Shown here one piece after another: positions 28,439 through 36,165 of a DNA stretch of 64,000 nucleotides. Source of the DNA: Streptomyces sp. SCSIO 75703 (lineage in GTDB: Bacteria; Actinomycetota; Actinomycetes; Streptomycetales; Streptomycetaceae); assembly GCF_036607905.1 (NCBI RefSeq), contig NZ_CP144555.1:2232001-2296000 (forward strand). The letters run 5' to 3'. Positions within the stretch are counted from its first letter, which is position 1. Each line of letters opens with the position of its first letter. A program made the translations under genes and the position numbers. The notes under the pieces are model-generated. The model ran no database searches and was not told the DNA's origin. It worked only from the letters and a program-made list of their open reading frames with translations.

Positions 28439-29179
28439 GTGCCCCCCAGCCCGTGCCGGCGCACCGTCCGGCTCACCGCCCCGTGCGCGCTGCTCCTGGC
28501 CGCCGCGGCGACCGCCGTGACGGCGGCCGGCTGCGGTGACACCGGCGAGCCGCGCGGCGCGGGCCCCGCCTCCGCCGCGGTGAGCCCGTCCCGGCTCTGG
28601 CCGGAGCTGACCCCGGCGTCCCGGCCGGCCTACGACATCGGCGAGGTGGACCACGAGGTGGTCGAGGGCGTCTCCCTGCCCGGCGGCGACGTCCGCGCGG
28701 CCGACCCGGTCGCCGTCGTCCGGGCGGAGATCGCGGCGAGCCCCGGCGACTACACCCGGGACGGCGCCCCGTACCGCGAGACCGCCCGGCGGATCGGGGA
28801 CTGCCGGGTGGCCGGCGAGGGCGGCCGGTGCCCCGTGCTGCGGCCCTACCACCGGGACCTGACCGGGGACGGGCGGGCCGAGATGGTCCTCGGCTTCCGG
28901 CTGCTGCCCCAGGGCATGACCGCCGTGCGGGTCTACACCGTCGAGCGGGACCGGCTGGTGCGGATCATGTCCTACGAGGACGCGGTGAGCGGCGTCGAGG
29001 TGGCCGGCCGCTCGCTCGTGGTGCGCTCGCCGTCGGAGGTGGCGGGGTACGAGTACCGCCTGCGCTGGAGCTGGGACCCGCGGCAGCGGGCGATGCTGCT
29101 GACCCACGACGAGATGCTGCGCACCGCCGACGGCGGGGCCGCGGGGCGGACACCGTCGCCGGCGGGGAACGGCCGGTGA
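28439..29179 (+). CDS. Lipoprotein of unknown function, partner of the next kinase
   Basis: A 246-residue protein. The signal peptide has a lipobox ending VTAAGC, so it should be exported and lipidated. The mature part (about 50-225) has a DLTGDGRAEMVLGF segment resembling the Asp-rich Ca2+-binding loop of FG-GAP/VCBS repeats, and YHRD before it. No enzyme motif is seen. GTG start with GGAG four bases upstream. It overlaps the sensor kinase start (GTGA), so they are translationally coupled and likely work together, with the lipoprotein modulating the sensor at the outer face of the membrane. That function is inferred. Confidence 0.7.
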   Translation: MPPSPCRRTVRLTAPCALLLAAAATAVTAAGCGDTGEPRGAGPASAAVSPSRLWPELTPASRPAYDIGEVDHEVVEGVSLPGGDVRAADPVAVVRAEIAASPGDYTRDGAPYRETARRIGDCRVAGEGGRCPVLRPYHRDLTGDGRAEMVLGFRLLPQGMTAVRVYTVERDRLVRIMSYEDAVSGVEVAGRSLVVRSPSEVAGYEYRLRWSWDPRQRAMLLTHDEMLRTADGGAAGRTPSPAGNGR

Positions 29180-30420
29180 GGTGGGCGCCGCCCCGGTGGA
29201 CGGGGACGCTCGCGGTCCGGGCCGCGGCCTTCATCACCGTGATGTGCTGCGCCCTCGCCGCGCTGCTCGGCGTCCTGGTGCACGTCTCGGTGACCGACCA
29301 GACCGTGGGACAGGCCCGGGAGGCGGCGCTGGCCCGGCTGGTGCGGGCGACCGAGGCGTACGAGGCCGGCGACGCGCTCGGGCCGGGCGCGGCGGTGGAC
29401 CCGCCGGGGCTGCCCGGGGAGCTGCGGGAGCTGGCCGCCTCGGGCCGGCGCGGCACGATGGTCGCCGAGTACCGGGGGCGCCCGACGGTGTGGGCGGCGG
29501 CCCCGGCGGACGGGGGCCGGGTGCTCGCGGTCGCCGTCGACCATTCCCAGGGGGAGCGGACCATCGACGGGCTGGACCGGGCGATCGTGTGGTCCTCGGC
29601 GCTGGCCATCGGGGCGACGCTGCTGGTGGGCGCGTTCGCGGTGACCCGGGTGACGCGCCGGCTGCACGCGACGGCACGGGTGGCGCGGCGGATCAGCGCC
29701 GGGGACCTGGACGCGCGGGTCGACGATCCCCGGGCGAAGGACCCGACGCGCCCGCAGGACGAGGTGGCGTCGGTGGCCGTCGCGCTGGACTCGATGGCGG
29801 CGTCCCTGCAGGGCAGGCTGCTGGCCGAGCGGCGCTTCACGGCGGATGTGGCGCACGAGTTGCGGACGCCGCTGACCGGTCTGCACGCGGCGGCCGAACT
29901 GCTGCCGCCGGGCCGTCCCACGGAGCTGGTGCGGGACCGGGTGGCGGCGCTGCGCACGCTCACCGAGGACCTGCTGGAGATCTCCCGGCTGGACTCGGGC
30001 CGGGAGCGGCTGGAGACGGCCCCGGAGGAACTGGGCGCGCTGGCCCGGCGGGTGGTGCGCGGTTCGGGCACGGACACCCGGGTGGAGGTGGTCCGGGACG
30101 CGCGGGTGGAGACCGACCGGCGGCGGCTGGAGCGGGTCCTCGGCAATCTGGTCGCCAACGCGCACCGGCACGGTCGGCCGCCGGTGGTGGTGACGGTGGA
30201 GGGCCCGGTGATCACCGTACGGGACCACGGGGGCGGGTATCCGGCGTACCTGCCGGCGCACGGGCCGCAGCGGTTCCGCACCGAGGGCGGGGCGACGGGT
30301 CACGGGCTGGGCCTCACGATCGCCCGGGGCCAGGCCGAGGTGCTGGGCGCCCGGCTCGCCTTCGCCAACCCGCCGGACGGGGGTGCCGAGGCCACGCTGA
30401 CCCTGCCGGACCGGCCCTGA
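29176..30420 (+). CDS. Orphan sensor histidine kinase
   Basis: A 414-residue kinase. TM1 at about 14-38, a short extracytoplasmic sensor (about 40-135), TM2 at about 137-158, HAMP (about 160-215), H-box with His227 in VAHELRTPLTGLHAAAELL, then the ATPase domain: N-box RVLGNLVANAHRHG, VRDHGGG, and G-box TGHGLGLTIARG. No response regulator lies next to it, so its partner is encoded elsewhere. It is coupled to the lipoprotein gene by a 4-bp overlap, and an FtsW/PBP2 pair lies downstream, hinting at cell-envelope sensing. Confidence 0.9.
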   Translation: MRWAPPRWTGTLAVRAAAFITVMCCALAALLGVLVHVSVTDQTVGQAREAALARLVRATEAYEAGDALGPGAAVDPPGLPGELRELAASGRRGTMVAEYRGRPTVWAAAPADGGRVLAVAVDHSQGERTIDGLDRAIVWSSALAIGATLLVGAFAVTRVTRRLHATARVARRISAGDLDARVDDPRAKDPTRPQDEVASVAVALDSMAASLQGRLLAERRFTADVAHELRTPLTGLHAAAELLPPGRPTELVRDRVAALRTLTEDLLEISRLDSGRERLETAPEELGALARRVVRGSGTDTRVEVVRDARVETDRRRLERVLGNLVANAHRHGRPPVVVTVEGPVITVRDHGGGYPAYLPAHGPQRFRTEGGATGHGLGLTIARGQAEVLGARLAFANPPDGGAEATLTLPDRP

Positions 30421-30872
30421 CCCGGCCCTCCCGTCCCGGGCCCCGGGCGACACCGGGACGCGGGGGCGGGGGGGACCGAACCCCGCGCGCCGGGGCGGCC
30501 GGCGCCCGTATGCCGGGGCGGCCGGACCCCTGTGCCGGGGCGGCGCCGGGCCCCGGGTCGTCGGGGCGGCGCCGCGCGCCGTGTGCCGGGGACGCCACAA
30601 CCAGCGCGCCGGGACGGGGAAACCGCGTGCGCCGGGGCCGGCGGGAGCCGCGTCCGGGGGCGGGCGGGGGCGGTCCGCGCGCATCCGGGGCACCGGCTTC
30701 TCCCGGTCGTCACCGACTGGCACACCGTCCCGGCCGACGCCGTCCCCTTCGCCTGGGGCCCGCCCCCCGGACGGAGCAGCGGGGCGGGCGCGACGCGGCG
30801 GGCGCTCCTAGGGTGGCGCTCAGTCGTGTCCGGCAGGCCGCCTGCCCGGCGTCCGGCCCCCGGGAGGTCCCC
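30421..30872. repeat. Gap with imperfect GC-rich repeats
   Basis: No gene is seen in 450 bases. Variants of TGCCGGGGCGGC recur at roughly 15-30 base intervals between about 30489 and 30645. Reading frames through it are low complexity. The region upstream of the small ORF at 30873 may hold a promoter for the ftsW-pbp genes, but none is clear. Confidence 0.5.
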
Positions 30873-30986
30873 ATGCCGCTGCTGCTCTCGCGTCCCGCCG
30901 CCCCGCCGGGGCCGCCCGGCCGCCGTCCCGGCACGGCCGCCGGCGCCCGGTACGGCGGGCCGGGGCCGCGAGGGCGCCGGTGGTGA
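30873..30986 (+). CDS. Possible small ORF
   Basis: A 37-codon frame, MPLLLSRPAAPPG to PRGRRW, with a strong RBS (GGGAGG, five bases before the ATG) and located 37 bases before the ftsW-like gene. The peptide is Pro/Gly/Arg-rich with no recognisable family, and could be a leader peptide or noise. The RBS is the only positive evidence. Confidence 0.3.
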   Translation: MPLLLSRPAAPPGPPGRRPGTAAGARYGGPGPRGRRW

Positions 30987-31023
30987 GGGACGGGGGACCT
31001 TGTTCCCCGGCCCCGGCGCGGGC

Positions 31024-32403
31024 ATGAACGAGACCGGTCCCGGCCCCGGGATCATCGTGGCGGCGGCCGACGCGGCCCCGCCCGCCGCCCGGCTCCCCCG
31101 GCGTCGCGGCGTCGAACTCGCCCTGATCGTCCTCGCCGTGCTGCTCTCGGTCTGCGGCTACTGCAACGTCGGCCTCGCCGTCGACGGTGCCGTGCCGCGG
31201 GGCGCCGCCGGGTACGGCGCCGGGCTCGGTGTGCTGGCGCTGCTCGCGCACGCGGCGGTGCGGCTGCGCGCCCCGTACGCCGATCCGCTGCTGCTGCCGA
31301 TCGGGGTGCTGCTCAACGGCCTCGGCCTGGTGCTCATCTACCGGCTCGACCTGGAGACCCCGGGCGACGCCGCGGCACCCACCCAACTGGTGTGGTCGAC
31401 GCTGGGCGTGGGGCTGTTCACGGTCGTCGTGCTGCTGCTGCGCGACCACCGGGTGCTCCAGCGTTACGCCTACGTCTCGGTGGCCGCCGCCCTCGTGCTG
31501 CTCACGCTGCCGATCCTGTTCCCGGCGGTCAACGGCGCCCGGATCTGGCTGCGGATCGCGGGCTTCTCCATCCAGCCCGGCGAGTTCGCCAAGGTGCTGC
31601 TCGCCGTGTTCTTCGCCGCGTACCTGGCGGCGAACCGGGGCGCGCTGGCGTACGCGGGGCGCCGGGTGTGGCGGCTCCAGGTGCCGACCGGGCGGGTGCT
31701 CGGCCCGATCGTCGCCGTCTGGCTGGTCAGCGTGGGTGTGCTGGTGCTGGAGCGCGACCTCGGCACCTCGCTGCTCTTCTTCGGCCTCTTCGTCGTCCTG
31801 CTGTACGTCGCCACCGGCCGCACCGGCTGGATCGCGGTGGGCCTGGTGCTCGCCGCGCTGGGCGCGGTCGCGGTGGGCTGGCTGGAACCGCACGTGCACA
31901 GCCGGGTCGAGGACTGGCTCCACCCCTTCGCCTCCATCGAGGCCGGCCGGGGGCCGAACCAGCTCGCGCAGTCGCTGTTCGCGTTCGCGGCGGGCGGGGT
32001 GACCGGGACGGGGCTCGGCCTCGGCCACTCGGTGCTGATCGGCTTCGCCGGCAAGTCGGACTTCATCCTCGCCACGGCCGGCGAGGAGCTGGGCTTCCTC
32101 GGTCTGACCGCGCTCTTCCTGCTCTACGGGCTGCTGGTGGAGCGGGGGCTGCGGGCCGGTCTCGCCGTGCGCGACCCCTTCGGCCGGCTGCTGGCGGTCG
32201 GCCTGTCCTCGCTGGTGGCGCTCCAGGTGTTCGTCATCGCGGGCGGGGTGACCGGGCTGATCCCGCTGACCGGCATGGCGATGCCGTTCCTGGCCCAGGG
32301 CGGCTCCTCGGTCGTCACCAACTGGGCGATCGTGGCCCTGCTGATCCGGATCAGCCACGCGGCCCGCGTCCAGGGCGCCCCGGTCCCGGAGCCGCGGCCG
32401 TGA
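31024..32403 (+). CDS. FtsW/RodA/SpoVE-family peptidoglycan polymerase
   Basis: A 459-residue SEDS-family membrane protein with about ten helices that polymerises lipid II into glycan strands. Family signatures: GARIWLRIAGFSIQPGEFAKVLL, LERDLGTSLLFFGLF, NQLAQSLFAFAAGGVTGTGLGLG, FILATAGEELGFLG and GLIPLTGMAMPFLAQGGSS. Start ATG. It overlaps the downstream PBP2 gene by GTGA, the standard SEDS-class B PBP pair. It is separate from the dcw-cluster ftsW, so it is likely an extra pair used in growth or sporulation. Confidence 0.93.
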   Translation: MNETGPGPGIIVAAADAAPPAARLPRRRGVELALIVLAVLLSVCGYCNVGLAVDGAVPRGAAGYGAGLGVLALLAHAAVRLRAPYADPLLLPIGVLLNGLGLVLIYRLDLETPGDAAAPTQLVWSTLGVGLFTVVVLLLRDHRVLQRYAYVSVAAALVLLTLPILFPAVNGARIWLRIAGFSIQPGEFAKVLLAVFFAAYLAANRGALAYAGRRVWRLQVPTGRVLGPIVAVWLVSVGVLVLERDLGTSLLFFGLFVVLLYVATGRTGWIAVGLVLAALGAVAVGWLEPHVHSRVEDWLHPFASIEAGRGPNQLAQSLFAFAAGGVTGTGLGLGHSVLIGFAGKSDFILATAGEELGFLGLTALFLLYGLLVERGLRAGLAVRDPFGRLLAVGLSSLVALQVFVIAGGVTGLIPLTGMAMPFLAQGGSSVVTNWAIVALLIRISHAARVQGAPVPEPRP

Positions 32404-33857
32404 CCCGGAACATCCGGCACGCGGCGGTCTTCTGCGCCCTGCTGCTGGTCGCGCTGGTGGTGAACGCCGCCCGGGTGCAGCTCGTCCGGGGACCCGAGTT
32501 CGACGGGAACCCGGCCAACCGGCGGCCCGACATCGCCCGCTACGGGCAGCCGCGCGGGGACATCCGGGTCGGCGGCGAACCGGTCACCGGCTCCCGGGAC
32601 ACCGGGGAGCACCTGCGGTACGAACGGACGTACGCCGAGGGGCCGTTGTACGCGCCGGTCACCGGCTTCGCCTCGCAGGCGTACGGGACGACGCTGCTGG
32701 AGCACGCGGAGGACGGGCTGCTGTCCGGCGCCGACCCGATGCTGGCGCCGCTGCCCCTGTGGAACGACGTGACGGGCTTCCGCAACGCCGGTGGCAGCGT
32801 GGAGACGACGATCCACCCCGGCGCGCAGCGGGCCGCTTTCGAGGGGCTCGGCGACCACAAGGGGGCGGTGGCGGCGATCGAGCCGGCGACCGGCCGGATC
32901 CTCGCCCTGGTGTCCACCCCGTCCTACGACCCGCAGCTCCTGTCGGGCAACGGGTCCTCCGTGCGGCGGACCTGGGAGCGGCTCACGGCCGACCCGGACA
33001 AGCCGATGCTCAACCGGGCGGTGCGCCAGACCTATCCGCCGGGGTCGACGTTCAAGGTGGTCACCGCGGCGGCGGCGCTGGAGGCGGGGGTGGTCTCCGA
33101 TCTGGACGCGCCGACCGTCTCCCCGGACCCGTACACGCTGCCGGGGACGCGGACGAGGCTGACGAACGAGTCCGAGGGGTGCCGGGACGCCTCGCTGCGG
33201 GAGGCGTTCGAGTGGTCCTGCAACACGGTGTTCGCCAAGCTGGGCGTGGACGTGGGGGTGGCGGGCATGGCGGCCACGGCGGAGGCGTTCGGCTTCGACG
33301 ACGACGGGCTGCGGGTGCCGTTCTCGGTGGCGCGGAGCACCTTCGACACCTCGGTGGACCGGGCGCAGCTCGGGCTGTCGTCGATCGGGCAGTACAACAC
33401 CCGGGCGACGCCGCTCCAGATGGCGCGGGTGGCGGCGGCGGTGGCGAACGGGGGGCAGGCGCGGTCGCCGTACCTGGTGGAGCGGACGGTGCGGGCGGGC
33501 GGCGCGGTGGTGGCGACGGCCGGTTCGAGCCCGGCGCGGGAGGTGATGAGCCCGGCGACCGCGGCGCGGCTGGCGGAGCTGATGCGGGGCGTGGTGGAGA
33601 ACGGCACGGGCGCCAACGCGGCGATCCCGGGCGCGGTGGTCGGCGGCAAGACGGGGACCGCGCAGCACGGGGTGGGCAACTCCGGCACGCCGTACGCCTG
33701 GTTCGTCTCGTGGGCGCGGGGCGGGCGGGACGCGGAGCCGCGGGTCGCGGTCGCGGTGGTGGTGGAGGGCCGGGCGGCGGACCGGGAGGAGATCAGCGGC
33801 GGCGGGCTGGCGGCGCCGGTCGCGCGGGCGGTGATGGAGGCGGTGCTCGGCTCCTGA
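32400..33857 (+). CDS. Class B penicillin-binding protein (PBP2/PbpA type)
   Basis: A 485-residue transpeptidase that crosslinks peptidoglycan made by its SEDS partner. One N-terminal TM (about 7-25), a dimerisation domain, then the penicillin-binding domain with STFK (nucleophile Ser216, Lys219), SCN (Ser273-Asn275) and KTG (Lys417-Gly419). GTG start overlapping the ftsW-like stop. It resembles the mycobacterial PbpA/RodA pair. Short PASTA-less C-terminus. Together with the upstream lipoprotein and kinase it suggests an envelope-stress or developmental wall-synthesis module. Confidence 0.93.
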   Translation: MTRNIRHAAVFCALLLVALVVNAARVQLVRGPEFDGNPANRRPDIARYGQPRGDIRVGGEPVTGSRDTGEHLRYERTYAEGPLYAPVTGFASQAYGTTLLEHAEDGLLSGADPMLAPLPLWNDVTGFRNAGGSVETTIHPGAQRAAFEGLGDHKGAVAAIEPATGRILALVSTPSYDPQLLSGNGSSVRRTWERLTADPDKPMLNRAVRQTYPPGSTFKVVTAAAALEAGVVSDLDAPTVSPDPYTLPGTRTRLTNESEGCRDASLREAFEWSCNTVFAKLGVDVGVAGMAATAEAFGFDDDGLRVPFSVARSTFDTSVDRAQLGLSSIGQYNTRATPLQMARVAAAVANGGQARSPYLVERTVRAGGAVVATAGSSPAREVMSPATAARLAELMRGVVENGTGANAAIPGAVVGGKTGTAQHGVGNSGTPYAWFVSWARGGRDAEPRVAVAVVVEGRAADREEISGGGLAAPVARAVMEAVLGS

Positions 33858-33972
33858 GCGGGGGAGCCACGCGTCGGGGCGGACGAAGGGGGGACGGGGG
33901 CGGGATGGGGTGCGGGTGGGCGGATTGTCGCCCGTTGTCGCGGTTCGGGGGCGGCGCGGGGCGGCAGGCCCC

Positions 33973-34058
33973 TTACTCGCGGTCAACAAGTCGTGCGCGG
34001 GGGATTGACGGCCTTGCTGACAGGCAGTCTCATAAGACCAGTGAGTGACCGCGGGTAA
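33973..34058 (+). promoter_or_regulatory. Candidate promoter flanked by 13-bp inverted repeats
   Basis: TTACTCGCGGTCA (33973-33985) and TGACCGCGGGTAA (34046-34058) are inverted copies matching at 12 of 13 positions, 60 bases apart. Between them lie TTGACG (34005-34010) as a -35 and CATAAG (34031-34036) as a possible -10, though 20 bases apart. A small GTCT/AGAC dyad overlaps the -10. The layout suits looping or cooperative repression of the diiron oxygenase gene, for instance by the TetR protein encoded just downstream. Confidence 0.55.
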
Positions 34059-34112
34059 CCCGACGCGCTCCGGACACCCTCCGGACGCCGCCGTACACGA
34101 GGTGGGACAGCC

Positions 34113-35051
34113 ATGACGACCCTGACGGAAGCCGACGCGCTCAGCGGCCTGCGCGACGCGCTCGGCCTGCTCAAGGACCGGGAGCAGGTGGCCGAACGGC
34201 TGCTCGACTCTTCCGCCAAGCACTCGTTCGACCCCGACAAGGAACTGGACTGGGACGCGCCCTTCGAGGACGGCAAGTGGTTCTGGCCGCCGGAGCTGGT
34301 GTCGCTCTACGACACCCCCCTGTGGAAGCGGATGGGCGAGGAACAGCGCATCCTGCTCTCCCGGCACGAGGCCGCCGCGCTCGCCTCGCTCGGCATCTGG
34401 TTCGAGCTGATCCTCATGCAGCTCCTGCTCCGGCACGTCTACGACAAGTCGGCGACGAGCGCCCACGTGCGCTACGCGCTGACCGAGATCGAGGACGAGT
34501 GCCGTCACTCGAAGATGTTCGCCCGGCTCATCACCCGCGGCGACACCCCCTGGTACCCGGTCAGCCCGCTCCACCAGCAGCTCGGGCGCCTGTTCAAGAC
34601 CATCTCCACCACCCCCGGCTCCTTCACCGCCACGCTCCTGGGCGAGGAGGTGCTGGACTGGATGCAGCGCCTGACCTTCCCCGACGAGCGGGTCCAGCCG
34701 CTGATCCGGGGCGTCACGCGCATCCACGTGGTGGAGGAGGCCCGCCACGTCCGCTACGCCCGCGAGGAGCTGCGCCGCCAGATGCTGACGGCCCCGAAGT
34801 GGTCCCAGGAGTTCACCCGGGTCACCTCCGGCGAGTTCGCCCGGGTCTTCTCGGTCGCCTTCGTCAACCCCGAGGTCTACACCAACGTCGGCCTGGACAG
34901 GCGGGAGGCGGTGGCGCAGGCCAGGGCGAGCGGTCACCGCCGCGAGGTGATGCAGACCGGGGCGAAGCGGCTCACCGACTTCCTGGACGACATCGGCGTG
35001 CTGCGGGGCGTCGGGCGCCGGCTGTGGAAGTCGTCGGGGCTGCTGGCCTAG
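34113..35051 (+). CDS. AurF-like non-heme diiron oxygenase
   Basis: A 312-residue, mainly helical ferritin-like protein of the AurF (p-aminobenzoate N-oxygenase) group. Two ExxH iron-binding motifs are visible: Glu129/His132 in EDECRHSKMF and Glu209/His212 in VEEARHVRYA, with extra acidic residues nearby. AurF oxidises arylamines to nitro groups; here the substrate is unknown. ATG start preceded by GAGGTGG. No antibiotic cluster surrounds it, so a detoxifying or lipid-related role is as likely. The TetR gene follows by 38 bases and the promoter region has inverted repeats. Confidence 0.85.
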   Translation: MTTLTEADALSGLRDALGLLKDREQVAERLLDSSAKHSFDPDKELDWDAPFEDGKWFWPPELVSLYDTPLWKRMGEEQRILLSRHEAAALASLGIWFELILMQLLLRHVYDKSATSAHVRYALTEIEDECRHSKMFARLITRGDTPWYPVSPLHQQLGRLFKTISTTPGSFTATLLGEEVLDWMQRLTFPDERVQPLIRGVTRIHVVEEARHVRYAREELRRQMLTAPKWSQEFTRVTSGEFARVFSVAFVNPEVYTNVGLDRREAVAQARASGHRREVMQTGAKRLTDFLDDIGVLRGVGRRLWKSSGLLA

Positions 35052-35089
35052 ACCGGACCCCGCGGAGGTCACCGGATACCCTGCGGGGC

Positions 35090-35743
35090 ATGACCCCGCA
35101 GGCCGCCACCCCCGCCTACCGACGGCTCAGCGTCGAGGAGCGCCGCAACCAGCTCCTCGACGCCGCCCTCGCCCTCTTCGCCCACCGGGCGCCCGAGGAG
35201 GTCACCCTCGACGACGTGGCCGAGCAGGCCGGGGTCTCCCGCCCGCTGGTCTACCGCTACTTCCCCGGCGGCAAGCAGCAGCTCTACGAGGCCGCGCTGC
35301 GCTCGGCCGCCGACGAGCTGCGCCTGTGCTTCGACGAACCGCGCGAGGGCCCGCTGCTCACCCGGCTCTCCCGGGCGCTCGACCGCTACCTGGCCTTCGT
35401 CGACGGGCACGACACCGGCTTCAGCGCCCTGCTGCGCGGCGGCAGCGTCGCCGCCACCTCCCGGACCACCGCGATCGTGGACGGGGTGCGGCGGGCCGCC
35501 GCCGAGCACATCATGCGCCACCTGGACGTCGCGGACCCCGGGCCCCGGCTGCGGATGACCGTCCGGATGTGGATCACCGCGGTGGAGGCGGCCTCCCTGA
35601 TCTGGCTCGACGAGGGCAAGCAGCCGCCGGTGGACGAGTTGCGGGACTGGCTCGTCGAACAGTTCCTCGCCGTGCTCTCCGTCACCGCCCGCCGCGACCC
35701 GCAGACCGCCGCGCTGGCCGGGACGCTCGCGGAGGATGCCTGA
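35090..35743 (+). CDS. TetR-family transcriptional regulator
   Basis: A 217-residue repressor. The N-terminal HTH is (R)RNQLLDAALALFAHRAPEEVTLDDVAEQAGVSRPLVYRYFPGGKQQLYEAAL, a textbook TetR motif, with a helical ligand-binding domain after it. The ATG has no good RBS; TACCCT eight bases upstream looks like a -10, suggesting a leaderless transcript. It lies directly behind the AurF-like gene and is the obvious candidate to bind the inverted repeats at 33973-34058. The ligand is unknown. Confidence 0.9.
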   Translation: MTPQAATPAYRRLSVEERRNQLLDAALALFAHRAPEEVTLDDVAEQAGVSRPLVYRYFPGGKQQLYEAALRSAADELRLCFDEPREGPLLTRLSRALDRYLAFVDGHDTGFSALLRGGSVAATSRTTAIVDGVRRAAAEHIMRHLDVADPGPRLRMTVRMWITAVEAASLIWLDEGKQPPVDELRDWLVEQFLAVLSVTARRDPQTAALAGTLAEDA

Positions 35744-36062
35744 CACTGGTCGGGTGAAGAGCCAGGACACCCCCTTCGAGGGCGGCCCCATGGACGGCCG
35801 GGTGCTGCCCGTGCTGGTCGGCATGACCGGGCACCCGCCGAAGACCTACCGCATCCCCGTGCCCGCCCCGGACGGCGGTCCCCCGACCGTGCTGGTCTAC
35901 CGGCGCGAGCCCCGCACCGGCCCCCGGCTCGGCTTCGCCCGCTGGAAGTACGTGCACGACCCCGGGGGCGGCCCGCGCTCCCGCCCGAGGTGGCCCTGGT
36001 CGAAACCGCCCGGCGGGCGGGACGCCGCGCCGGGCGACGATCCGGACGCCACCCACGGGTGA
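35736..36062 (+). CDS. Small conserved hypothetical protein
   Basis: A 108-residue protein I do not recognise by function. A core PMDGRVLPVLVGMTGHPPKTYRIPVP...VLVYRREP...FARWKYVHDP looks like a compact beta-rich domain, and the C-terminus is Arg/Pro-rich. It overlaps the end of the TetR gene by eight bases at ATGCCTGA. A later GTG (35754) is an alternative start. Probably co-transcribed with TetR. Confidence 0.6.
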   Translation: MPDTGRVKSQDTPFEGGPMDGRVLPVLVGMTGHPPKTYRIPVPAPDGGPPTVLVYRREPRTGPRLGFARWKYVHDPGGGPRSRPRWPWSKPPGGRDAAPGDDPDATHG

Positions 36063-36165
36063 CCGGGTTGCGCCGAACCGCGCACACCCGGCGCGCGGAC
36101 CGCGCGGACACGCCCCATGCTCGCCCTGCGGAGCGGACCGGCCGCCCCGCACGGGAGGTGATGAC

